Positions 34,320-52,964 of a stretch of 64,000 nt of DNA are shown in pieces. Position 1 is the first letter of the stretch, and each line of letters starts with the position of its first letter. This stretch comes from Plasmodiophora brassicae. Taxonomy: Eukaryota; Endomyxa; Phytomyxea; Plasmodiophorida; Plasmodiophoridae. A model generated the notes under the pieces. It saw nothing but the letters and a program-made list of their open reading frames with translations. It ran no database searches and was not told where the DNA came from. A program made the position numbers and the translations under genes. Location of the stretch: positions 1,178,001 to 1,242,000 of the forward strand of contig JASFAU010000010.1 of the NCBI GenBank assembly GCA_039704465.1, in the 5' to 3' direction.

Positions 34320-34985
34320 TCACTCCTCGGGATCCGAGCGCGGTGACCCGGAGGGCTGTGGACTTACCGAGGACGGTGGTGGCAGCGGGACGTCAGGGAT
34401 AATCGACAACCACAACGACCGCACCACATCATCCGCAGTCTCGCGGGTGAACAGGTCGATGGGCCACATTTGCATGACTTGATCGTACAGCGCGCGGGTA
34501 TCACCGCGGCGTCCCTCTTGGTGGCGCGCGAACTCCTGTAGACGCTCGATCGTCTCTCGGGCAGCGCAGACTCGGGCAGCGTCGCGGCGAGCGCCGACCT
34601 GCTCTCGCTCCATGTGACGACGCGCACAACGCTGGAGCGTTTGCGATATGACAAACATATCACTGGGTGCGATCGCCACGTCGGTCCACTTGGGGGGCAA
34701 GACTGCGATGTCCGTTGGCTGCCGCAGCGCCCCCAGTCGTGACCCAGTCGCGATCCAGGTCCGCAGCGGACTGGGTATGGGCCCCCTGACCTGGGACTGG
34801 CCGACGAAGGGTATGTACCGCGGCCGCCAGGTGGCAAGTATCCGCTCCACGGGCCTGGTCGCACTGATTTCTGTCGGTTGTTTTCCTTCTGGGCATTCAT
34901 TACCTACAGGCACCACGATCTGACTCGCGAACGGCGGGTCTCCGATTTCGTGCACCTTGCCCCTCTCCGCACCGTCTCTCGGCAC
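34320..34985 (-). CDS. hypothetical protein, source of the repeated fragment
   Basis: Open frame of 221 codons on the minus strand, but it begins only with GTG, so the real 5' end may be an upstream exon or the copy may itself be incomplete. It contains ERLQEFARHQEGRRGDTRAL and YDQVMQMWPIDLFTRETADD, a helix-rich segment that also occurs in the two shorter copies at 33632-34035. The C-terminus is proline- and serine-rich. I do not recognise a family. Conservation of the reading frame among copies, despite base changes, argues for former or present coding. Confidence 0.4.
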   Translation of the reverse strand: MPRDGAERGKVHEIGDPPFASQIVVPVGNECPEGKQPTEISATRPVERILATWRPRYIPFVGQSQVRGPIPSPLRTWIATGSRLGALRQPTDIAVLPPKWTDVAIAPSDMFVISQTLQRCARRHMEREQVGARRDAARVCAARETIERLQEFARHQEGRRGDTRALYDQVMQMWPIDLFTRETADDVVRSLWLSIIPDVPLPPPSSVSPQPSGSPRSDPEE

Positions 34986-35134
34986 GATATGCGCTAATCA
35001 ATTCGGTACTGGGGACATCTCTGTAGCATCTCCCTTGAGGAGTGATTCGGGAACATGGAGGCGAATGCGTTTTAGTGGAGGAAACCGGACACCCCTCGAA
35101 CCCGATCTATAGTCGGTTGGCGTATGGGTTCGGG

Positions 35135-35545
35135 AGCGCTCAGCGCCCAGGCCGGGTACGTACCGGGTCGTGTCCGAACGCCGACAACACCGCGCTGCAG
35201 ACCCCTGCTGACGTACACGACGTAAAATCGGGTGCAGCGTCCATCTCTCGACGATACATGGGATGCGGTTCAGAGGAGAGCGCTACGCGCGTCTGTGCCC
35301 CCTGTGGCAACAACGACCACGACGCCGACGTCGCTGTCCAGGGGCCTGCCCTAGCTCGCAGCGTTGGCGCCGCTCCTCGTCCAGGGTAGGCTCCCGACGA
35401 CACCGGTCCTGCCGAGCCGTTCGCTGGTCGCTGGCGTCGGGCCGCTCACGTGCCGCCGGCGCCGCCCGACGCCAGAAGGGCACCTCAACGATCAGACAAC
35501 GGGTGGGCGGCGCCCGCTAGTCGTCAGGCGTGACGCACCCGATGA
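35135..35545. pseudogene. decayed segmental duplicate of the threonine dehydratase/charged-protein junction
   Basis: Bases 35140-35228 repeat the last 80 bases of threonine dehydratase (31756-31837) with insertions, including a gtac duplication, that break the frame. Then 35385-35430 matches the middle of the charged gene (about 32600-32660), and 35455-35540 matches its 5' end (about 33325-33410), including the start MPFWRR on the minus strand. Order and orientation are the same as in the parent, with large internal deletions. It is a non-functional relic. Confidence 0.75.
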
Positions 35546-35691
35546 ACGACCTGTGGCTCTACCCCGATACGCAGGCGGGAGGTCATCGCCATGTTCGTCG
35601 TCTGTATCGATGGCACCGAATGTGCCATACTGCTGATGCGGCTGGCGGGCGGGTCGATCGTGAGATGGGGAGGGTCGGCGCCGGCGCCAGC

Positions 35692-38600
35692 CTAGCGGAG
35701 CCCGGCCGTCGTCGACCCGGACGCCAGTGCGCTCGGCACGACGGGCGTCGCCGGCGTGACCCGGTTGATGCCCGACGTCAACGGGAGCGCCGACGTCGTC
35801 GTTGCCCCCTTCGCCTTGCGCTTGGAGACGCTCAGCAGGTCCCAGGCCTTGTCATTGTTCATCTCTGCCATGCGACGTTAGCAACGGGCGTTCGTCGAAC
35901 GCGGGCCGCGCACCGACCCTTGTCGTAGAAGATGATGTAGATCTTGGTGAGCACGACGCCGGTGATCGTGATGACGACGCTGAGGAACAGGCCGACGGCG
36001 CGGACGGCCAGCGCCACGTCCTGCTCGTTGATCAGGAACGAGATGACGAACGCGCCCGTGCCGAACGTCGCAATGTTGTAAATGGAGAAGGCGATCTTCT
36101 TCGATTCTGTCATGTCGACGGCGGTGGTCAGGCGCGCCTGATCGGCGGGTGGTAATATCACCAGGTCAGACGCACCGTTGAACGCGTCGTGCACGTTGCG
36201 CGTCTGGATGCAGAGGGCGATACCGGCGATCAGGACGGCGAACTTGGCCACGATCGACACGGTGGCGAACGCCCAGACGGAGCTGCCGCCCGACGACACA
36301 CACTGGTGCCTGCTGACCGCATTGCCCAGGTCGACCGACGCCAGCGTCAGCGGGTTGATGACCTGTTGGCGCGACGACGATCAGTACTGACGACAGGAGC
36401 GCCAGGGCATGCGTCATCGATTGCGATCCAACGGTGCGCCTACGGTCCAGGCGACGAGGATGAGGAGCTCCAGGGACGTCATCAGGCCGACGATGCGGAA
36501 CAGGGTCTCGTCGGACACGGCCTTGACGGTCAGGTTGTTGGCCTCGAACGCCTGGAACAGGGAAGACACCCTGTGCGAGCACCGCACCCGGGTCAGTACT
36601 GGCGCCTGGCGAATAACGCGCAACGTCGATGATCGTCAGGTACCGGTACGTCTTGGCGAACAGGGCCCCTTAAAACGCTGTTAGCCCGCACATCTCGTTG
36701 CAGGCCCCGACGACCAATTGGGACGTACCGAACATGAGCGCCCATCCGATGGAGATGGCCCAGATGTTGACCATGCAGGAGGTGGAGCTCAGGGAGTAGG
36801 GCACGCCGACGGACACGTCGAGCGCCATCCAGACGCCGCACGTCAGGGCAATGATGGCGCCGACCAGCATGATCTGCAGGAAGCGCGGCGCCGCCGCCTT
36901 CAGGATCGGCTCGCGGCTGTACCGCTGGACCAGGGCCTGCGACACGCGTGCGTCCACAGTCAGATCAACCTGGGCCGGCTCGTTGGCAACGGGCACGCGC
37001 GTACGTACCATGAGGACGAGCGCGTAGACGATTCCGATGATGGCGAGGGCGATGCTGAAGCCGGCGACGCCGACGGAGATGCCGAGGAACGTGGGCGGCG
37101 GGTCCAAATTCAGCACGAACGTCTGCTGCGACACCTTGCTGGAGCGGATCATGAGCGCGTCGCCGACGGTGACGGCCTTGAGCGTGATGCGCCCGCTCTG
37201 GGCGATCAGGATCGGCCCCTGGTAGAGTTCGGCGGCGTCGGACGGCTCGCTGCCGTCCAGCGTGAAGTAGATCTTCGTGCCGCCCGTGACCGTCGTCAGG
37301 TTGACCCATACGGGTTTCGTCGAGATCAGGTCGGTCGGCGTCGTCGTCGTCGTCGATGACGATGCGGTGATGTCGGGCGGCGCCGCCTGGTGCAGGTAGA
37401 CCTGGACGCGGGCCGTCTCCAGGCGCTGGAGCATGGCCCGGATCGCATCGCCCGTGTAGTTGTAGGTCAGGAACTTGACCAGCTCGGGCGTGTAGACGGC
37501 TTTGAAGTCGGCCAGGACCTCCCTGTCGCCGACGCCCGTGATGTAGTCGGCGTTCCTGAGCATGTTGGCCCCCTTCAGCGTCAGCGGGTCCGATATGCTG
37601 CTGAACGCGTTGACGTTCGACGGGATGCGAATGTCGCCGGCCTTAACTCTCGCAATGGACACGTTCGTCGACACGAGGTAGGCGAGCCAGGCCTCGGCCA
37701 GGGCCGGGTTCTGCGACGTCGCCGAGATGACCAAGCCGTCTCCGGGCGCGTTCTCCCCAACGGCCAGGCCCGGGTCGAAGATGGGGAACTGGAAGAAGTC
37801 GAAGCTATATGTGGCGGGCGCGGGTCGTCAGTCAACGCTACCGACACGACACGATGCCCTGACGTACTCGCTCATGTTGAACCCGGCGGGAGCGCCCCAG
37901 CGCACGAAGTCGCCGCAGAAGGCCATGGCGGCCGTGCCCAGGAAGACCGGGTCCGGCGTCGACCACCCGTTCACGATATCCTGGTACCGCGTGTACTTGT
38001 CCAGGATGCGACGCCACTCCATGAACACGTCGTACACGTCCGGCGACGTCCACGGTTGCTGCCCTGCGCCGCGAAGATTCCCGTGAGTCAGTGAGTACGA
38101 ACGTCTGATATTCGATATCGTCATCAGCGACGTACCGTCGAGCAGGGCCATGTGGGCGACGGGGCCGCGCATGCGCATGTCGAAATAGTCAAAGTTGGAG
38201 ATGGCCGGCCAGCCCTCGTAGTTGCCCAGGTAGATGGGCGTGATGCCCGCCGCTAGGAACGTGTCGCAGGCCGCCATCCAGTCGGCCCAGGTTTTCGGCG
38301 GGCGCACGTTGTACCGGCGCCAGACCGACGGGCGGTAGTACATCTGTCGTTGGTGGACACCGGTCAGTGTGTCGGCCAGGTCGCGTCTCGAGACACCTGA
38401 CACAGACCGCCCAGTGGTACGCATCCGTCGGTACGATATAAGGGTGCCCTGCACATTAGGCGGATCAGGGTACCTCGATCGACCCGTCGTCCTGCTGTGC
38501 GCACCGTTGGCGTCCTGGCCGCCTTTCAGCATACTGGGCGCCAGCTGCTCGTACAGGTTGTACTTCTTGAACATGGCGTCGAGGTTGCGGAAGTTGCCGT

Positions 38601-39332
38601 TGGCGATCAGCTTGTTGGACCCGGACCCGCCCGAGTACCTGTCCAAAGGCAGTGTGTGGTGAATACGGGCGATCACCGGGCGCCCTGCAGGCCATATGAT
38701 TGGTGTCGGTGTCACGACCATTGGAGAACGTCGGGCCCGCGTTGAACGGACGTGTACGATGCCGTGTCGGATTGGATCCTGTGGGTCGCACGATCAGTGC
38801 CGCCGGGGGTGACGCCACGACCGCGCGCCGGCTGTGGCCGAACGTACTCGGCGTCCGTCGATTGCTGGACGAAGCTGACGACGGTGTTATCCGGGTACGT
38901 CGCCAGGAACGCGCTCATGTACGGCTCGTACACGGCGTACGGGCGCTTCGTCATGATGGTCATGGTGCTGCCCGTGTTGCCCAGGTTGTAGTGCCCGCCA
39001 TAGTGAACAGGGGTCGTCGTCGGCGCTTTCGTTACGACACAGTCTGACGACGTCCGATACGGTCAGCCGGGGCAATGCAGGCGCTGGGCGATGAACCCGG
39101 ACGAACCTGTTCCACTGCCGCCCCATCGGCAGGTCGTCTTGCCGGTGCCAGCGTCGCCCGGGCCGATACAGCAAACGAACCCGGACCCGCTGCACGTGTC
39201 GGTCGCCACGCTGCAGGTGATCCAGTCGCCGACGACTGTCCCTGCACACAGGATATGCTCGACAGGCAGCCAGCAGCTGGCCAGAATGACGACCCGGACG
39301 ATGCTGCGGCCGAGGGCGGCCTGTGCCGACAT
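35692..39332 (-). CDS. class C (GABA-B-like) GPCR with bacterial-type sugar-binding ectodomain
   Basis: Thirteen exons: 39332-39107, 39043-38848, 38778-38719, 38638-38505, 38448-38402, 38343-38136, 38063-37868, 37804-36729, 36668-36644, 36570-36444, 36362-36176, 36106-35918, 35864-35692; 947 aa. Signal peptide aa 1 to about 31, then a short Cys-rich segment. About aa 85-495 is a family-1 extracellular solute-binding domain (MalE type): QRGPDVLQW, MYYRPSVWRRYNV, PPKTWADWMAACDTFLAAG, ITPIYLGNYEGWPA, GTAAMAFCGDF, GDGLVISATSQNPALAEAWL. Aa 518-588 resembles the chitobiase C-terminal Ig-like module (IYFTLDGSEPS). Seven helices follow from about aa 593, with class C marks FGALFAKTYR and TRNVHDAFNESKKIAFSIYN. 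The 5' splice site of intron 5 has an alternative six bases away. Likely senses a sugar or peptide and signals through G proteins (inference). Confidence 0.85.
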
Positions 39333-39687
39333 GACGACCGTCAACGTGTGTGTGTGCGGATCGTGGCTCGGTACCAGAGCGCCTCGTGCGCTTTTACTAT
39401 ACTCGTTAACCGCCGGGTACGGTCCCTTTTCCCTATCGGGCGCTTCCCGGCACACGAGGAGACATGTCGACTTCCAGCATCGTCCATTGCTAGACAGGAC
39501 CTCGGAGATTCGGCGTGTCTGTAGATGATATTCACGGTCGTGCCATCCAGACGAGCAGCTTGACTTCTCTTATACCAGGGCTGGCGGTAATGTGCCTCGG
39601 CAAACGACCAGTGGCGGACGAGGAACGGGGCGGATCGCCCGGCCGAACATGATCCCGTACCGCCGAGGACGATCGGCCCTGGAACCA

Positions 39688-39848
39688 CTTTGCGCTTGGA
39701 GACGCGGAGCAGGTCCCAGGCCTTGTCATTGTCCATGTCTGTTGCAGACATCCCCACTTAGTATGTGGGATGTTCCTGGGCGATGCACGCGACACTAGCG
39801 GTGCACGCCGACCTTTGTCGTAGAAGATGATTAGACTTTGGTGAGCAA
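39688..39848 (-). pseudogene. fragment duplicate of the GPCR 3' exons
   Basis: This stretch repeats 35815-35945 of the GPCR gene: the minus strand again reads NDKAWDLL.VSKRK and, about 100 bases upstream, IIFYDKG. The intervening intron-like part is diverged. No other GPCR exon is found near it, so it is an isolated remnant, about 360 bases upstream of the GPCR start. Confidence 0.75.
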
Positions 39849-40403
39849 CCAAAGGATGCGTTTCGACCAGCTCGCCTCCTACCATCAGCAATCGGCCGGG
39901 CATGACCCGGATGGGTCGACATCTACTTCCGCGTGGGCGTTGCCTGTTCTGGCCGCCACGACATCCATCCTGGGCTCGACACAGAGATGCCATGTCGGAC
40001 CAGCGCGTTGTTGCTATTCGACAGGGAGCATCTCGGATCCCGCGGGGCGTGCAGTGGCCGGTTCTATTTATACCGAGCCGGCCGCGGACGTGGCCGCCAA
40101 ATCAGTGGTCGACAATCGCCTGGTGTACGTACTGCTTGCTTGCCTGGCATGGGACAGTGCAGTTCGAGCCCCGCGCCGACCGCCTTGCGTGTACCTGCGG
40201 CCGGCGGTGGACTCCGTGGCAACTATATCCGGCTGTCCGTAGAGTCAGTCTCAGGAAACTGCGCCACTGGGCCTCCGTCGCCGGACTGATCGGGGCAACA
40301 CCACCCATCGTCCGTCGTCGTGCAGGTCGACGACTGCCCCGAACGTCATTTGCAAATCGGACGCGGAGCGCGCACATCGTCGCCGCTCCTCTATCGTATC
40401 GTC
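39849..40403. other. intergenic, upstream of amino-acid permease
   Basis: No gene is supported. It separates the GPCR remnant from the permease start and should contain the permease promoter. Overlapping short ORFs on both strands are not coding-like. Confidence 0.4.
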
Positions 40404-42119
40404 ATGGCTATTCAATCGGGCACGAAGAACGCGCCCGCCCTGGAGCACGCATCTGCCTCCAACACCATCTCCAGTGTCGTTGTCGACAACGGCGGCGCGC
40501 CCGACAAGACGGCCGGCGCTGCACCAAAGACGGTCGGCCTCGTCGACGGCATCGTCTTCGTCCTGTCCTGCACGGTCGGGTCCGGATTGTTCTTCGCCCC
40601 TGGTGTCTCGGCCCATGCGCTGGGCGACCCGTGCGCATCGCTCCTGTCGTGGTTGGCCGCCGGCGTGCTGTCGCTGGCCGGCGCCTGGTGCTATGCGGAG
40701 CTGGGCACGACGTTCGTCTCGGCCGGCGCCGAATCGCACTACTTCAAGAAGGCGTTCGGGCCGGCCACGTCCTTCTGCTTCACCTGGTCCACGTTTCTGA
40801 TCGCGGGTTCATCGGCCTGCTGCGCGATCGCCATCGTCATGGGCCAATACGTCATTGCCATCTTCACAGACGCGACCAGCCCGTACGTTTCCCTGTCTCT
40901 GGCGTGATCCGTAAGGTTGACCTCTGACCGGCTGTTGCTGTCCAGGTTGAGCACGCAATTCATTGCCACTGGTGTGCTGGCATTCTTGGCCATAGTGAAC
41001 ATGATCAACCCGTCGTATGTGCTGATGCTGAACCGGTTCAACGTTGTGTGCAAGGTCCTGGCCGTCGCCATCGTCATTGTCGGGGCGATCATCGCGGCCG
41101 CCATGGGCGCCACGCCCGCGAACGCCTTCATGGGCCAGTCGTGCTTCGGGCCGCAGACCGAATGGGCATCCTTCGGCAAGGGCATGGTATTCGCGCTGTT
41201 CGCCTTCTCCGGGTGGAACTACTTGAACCCGCTGACCGCCGAGATGAAGGACCCGCAGCGTGACGTCCCAAGGGTACTTCTGTGTCGCATGTGTGCCATC
41301 CCTCCGGCCAACGCCTATAGTTCTGATGTGCGATCGTTTCCGCTCGGTAGGTGTACACGATCGGTATGCTGACGACGATCACGCTGGCTCTTGGCGTGAA
41401 CGTCGCCTTCTTCGTCGTGCTGCCGTTCGACCAGTTGACGAACAAACTGGCGGGCCCGTTTGCCGAAGTCGTCGATCCCGCGTCTGGCATCCTGAAGCCG
41501 ATCCTCTGTCTGATGATTTCGTTCTGCTGCCTCGGGTCGTGCAACGGCATCATGATGGGGTCGTCCAGGATCATTGCGGCGGCCGGCGAGAACGGCGACA
41601 TCCCGGCGTGCTTCAGCTGGAAGACGAAACGCCACGGCACGCCCTACGTCGCCCTCATCGCGTTCGCCGTGTACACGAGCGTGATGGCGTTCGCCATGAA
41701 TCTGGATGATACCGTCGACTTCTACACGGTCGGCCAGTGGACGTTCTTCGTGCTGATCGGCATCAGCATCTACGTCCTCCGGAGGAAGTTCCCCGATGTC
41801 CGACGGCCGTTCAAGGTATCGGTTCGTTTCCTCAGGTTGATTCCGGCGCTGACGGACGCTCGTACAGGTAATCGGATACCCTGTTGTACCGGCAGTCTTC
41901 GTTGCTGTCAGCGCGTACGCCGTCGGTGTCACATTCGTACCGGGTGGGTCGGAGGTGCCCGTTGTCGCGCTGGTCGGCGTTGCGATCATGGCCGCCGGGT
42001 TCGGCGTCTACTACGTCCGACGTATGCACCGTCCTGCCAAGGTTGCCGACGACGCGTCGACGGCCGGCGACAAGGTCCAGGTCGAGCTAGCCACCCCGGC
42101 TGCCGCTGTGGAAGGCTAA
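40404..42119 (+). CDS. amino-acid permease (APC superfamily, LAT-like)
   Basis: Membrane transporter for amino acids. Exons 40404-40882, 40946-41273, 41351-41815 and 41868-42119 give 507 aa, the usual size for LAT/CAT-type carriers. The first helix carries the APC signature GLVDGIVFVLSCTVGSGLFF (unwound GSG motif), followed by LGDPCASLLSWLAAGVL and YAELGTTF. FAFSGWNYLNPLTAEMKDPQ is the conserved helix 6 to 7 region. About 12 hydrophobic helices can be counted. The tail is short and hydrophilic. Substrate cannot be told from sequence; a light-subunit partner is not required by anything seen here. Confidence 0.9.
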
Positions 42120-42397
42120 GCACAACCCCCCCGAGCGTCGGACATTATTCATAATATATTTATGAATACACACACACGGAATTGCAGACCAGCATTCATG
42201 GCTGCGGCAACGGGTACGTGTTCCTGTTCGCCCGCCACGTGGGCAGAGACGTCCTGCGGGCCGCCCTCATCATTGCCTGGACGGCGACGGCAGCAGCAGC
42301 AGCCGCAGCTCGGAGTCGGACCAAGTCCGTGAGTGGCGGGGCGTTGCAGCTTCATTGCGCGGGGTGCGACGGCGCAGCGCCCGTGTCGTCGTCTGCG
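42120..42397 (+). promoter_or_regulatory. short intergenic region upstream of PRP8
   Basis: 278 bases between the permease stop and the PRP8 ATG, both on the plus strand. An AT-rich patch with atattcataatat-like sequence at about 42147-42165 and an AC repeat just after it stand out from the GC-rich surroundings and may mark the permease terminator and PRP8 promoter. This is inference from position. Confidence 0.3.
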
Positions 42398-50493
<8,096 letters not shown>

Positions 50494-51336
50494 CGTCAAC
50501 ACCGTGCACTCGTGACAGGGTCTGCATCGAGTAAACCATCAGGGGCTGTTGTTGCCCCATGCAATTCGTTCGGCGCCTCCGTAGAACTATGAGTGACAGT
50601 CGTTCAATGTTACCGAGAGTGTTGAGTCGCCCGAACGCGAAACGTCCAGGGCCTGCTCTCGCCATAAAATGTCGATCGACGCGCGAGCGAAGCGCCGCGT
50701 CGGACCCGGATGATCCTCTTCCTGAATGCGTAATTGTGCTCGTATTGGTTACAATCACGAGCTCGCGCCAAACGTGGAGTGCCAACCTGCACAGCTCGTC
50801 GCCGTGATGCTTCCCGGTATTGTGAAGACGACGACTGCCCGGGCTGCGTCGATGGGTTAGGTCCCGAGCAGGGTTCTGGCCTCCATGTGGCGCATCCTTG
50901 TAGGCCGTATTGTCAGCAGCGAGCGTATTATTATCAAATGCCGCTCGTCGCGTGCATCAGGCCGCGCCGTTTAGGATGCCAGACCGTATGGGGAGAGGGT
51001 CAGCAACTGAGCAGGCCAGCTTCCAAAGATGAACCTCGATGGAATGGCGTCGCGTCGTCAGTGGACCTGGGGTACGCGGGTCTAAGTCAACCGTCGGCAG
51101 GGACAGCACCTGACCTTGCTGACGCTGCGGTTGTGAATCACTCAGCCCTTTGGCCTTGATGCGTCTGCGGTGAGCAGTGTGTAACCCTTCCTAAACAGGT
51201 GATCCGGGTTAAGCGCGAACCGATCGTCAGTACGGTGTACGGTACCAGAGCCTGCCTAGGCGCCACCGCCCAGCCTCCCTTATAGCAGACGAATCAGTGT
51301 GGGTGCAGTACCGCCACCGGCGTCAACGACTTGGGC
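50494..51336. other. intergenic, no gene seen
   Basis: 843 bases between PRP8 and the next plus-strand receptor gene. Less GC-rich than the genes. ORFs at 50559-50807 and 50734-51159 have no recognisable protein character. The right part should contain the receptor promoter. Confidence 0.4.
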
Positions 51337-52932
51337 ATGGCTGCTGACGCACTGGTCCTGGCGCCTCTCATCGCCAGCCTCGTATCGCAGATCGCCGCCG
51401 GCGGCTGCTTCGAAACCGTCCCAACGTCGGACCCGCAAATCGCACGGGCGCTCGTCCTCGACCAAGGCGCGTACTATGGCATCGGGCCACAGCTCATCCT
51501 GCAGGTCATTCTCGGCGACTTCATGGGCTATCGGATTACGCCCGGGAACAGCGCCAACCCGGCCCCGGGTGCGCCCGCCGTCACGATCAGCCCCGCTATC
51601 CAGATGCCCGCCTCGCCGAACGATTTGTATTTCGGGCAGCAGGCGCCTGCCAACCTGACCCTGCTGGGCCTGCTCTCCAAACAGGTGTGGGAAGGCATCT
51701 ACATCTCCAACTGGCTCCACGACCTGTATCCGAACCTCAGCGACTGGCGAGCGTTCCGAAGCCGGGCCGTTGTCGACATGTTCACAACGAATCCGCCAAC
51801 GTTCCCCGGCGTGAACCTAACGGGCACCGGGGCGTTCATGTGGGACGACCCGGTGTCGTGGTACTACATATCGGACTACCAGAAGATATTCGCCCAGCTG
51901 GGGCTCGACTTCACCGTCCTGAACTACGTCAGCACCGCCAGCTTCAACGCCGACCTTCTAGCCATGCAGGCGAGCCGCACGCCCGCCTTGTTCTGGGCAT
52001 CGCCGTTCAACTATCAGCTCCAGGACCTGAACGCCACGCGAGTCAGCCTGCCCCCATTCGACCCGGACCTGTACCTGGACGATTCGGGTGCCGTGTCTGG
52101 CCGTTGCGACTTCCCCGTGTATCGTTTCGGCAAGTACGTCGCCCTGGACCTAAACGTCACGTCGCCCTGGGCCTTCGAGGTGCGCACGCGCGCCCTTCCA
52201 CTCCAACGTCCCACCTTACATCGCTCATCACATGCTGTGCCAGGTGATGACCCAGTTCGACATCACCAGCGACGACTACATGTGGATGCAGGCGTACGAG
52301 AACTCGGTGTACGTCTCCAACCTGCAATCGGCGTGCCAGTGGGCGAAAGCCAACGAGCGGCGCTGGAAGCAGTGGATTCCCGTCGCGTTCTTTCGCAGCG
52401 AGATCTGTTCCGCCGGGCAGGAGAACATTGGCAGGTTTGCCGACGCCCTCAATCGAACGTTCTGCGCCGAGTGCCGGCCGGGGCACTTCTCGGCAAACGG
52501 CAGCGCGTGTGTGCCGTGCCCCATGGGGACGTTCGCCGACGCACCCGGTATGTCGTCATGCCAGCCATGCCCGTACCTGTCGACGACGCTGCATACGGGA
52601 AGCAGGTCGCTGTCCGACTGCCTGTGCACAGCGGGGTCCTACGAGCGCATACGGGCGAACACCCAACTGGTCTGCATCGCCTGCGACCCGACCGGGTATG
52701 CGTCATCGATCGGGCAGCTCCAGTGCACGCCCTGCCAGTCGCACTCGACGACGAACACGACGGGAGCCACCTCAGCGGGATCCTGTGCCTGTACGGAAGG
52801 GTACTACGAGGCGCAGGAAGGGCACTGCCAGGCCTGCCCAGGTGGAGCCCAATGTGCTGGCAGCGGCGCCATGCCATTGGCGAAGGTGCACCACCGTTAT
52901 GCGCTTGCTGCAGCGACGACGACGTTAACGGC

Positions 52933-52964
<32 letters not shown>

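Noticed and set aside
35060..35115. Possible tRNA because of a gggttcgag-like box on the minus strand
   Set aside because: No acceptor stem, A-box or cloverleaf can be formed around it.
52134..52179. Frameshift in the chimeric receptor near the CG-rich run at 52185
   Set aside because: A 46-nt intron beginning GTACGT and ending TTCGAG restores the frame and keeps the total a multiple of three, though it is the shortest intron in the window.
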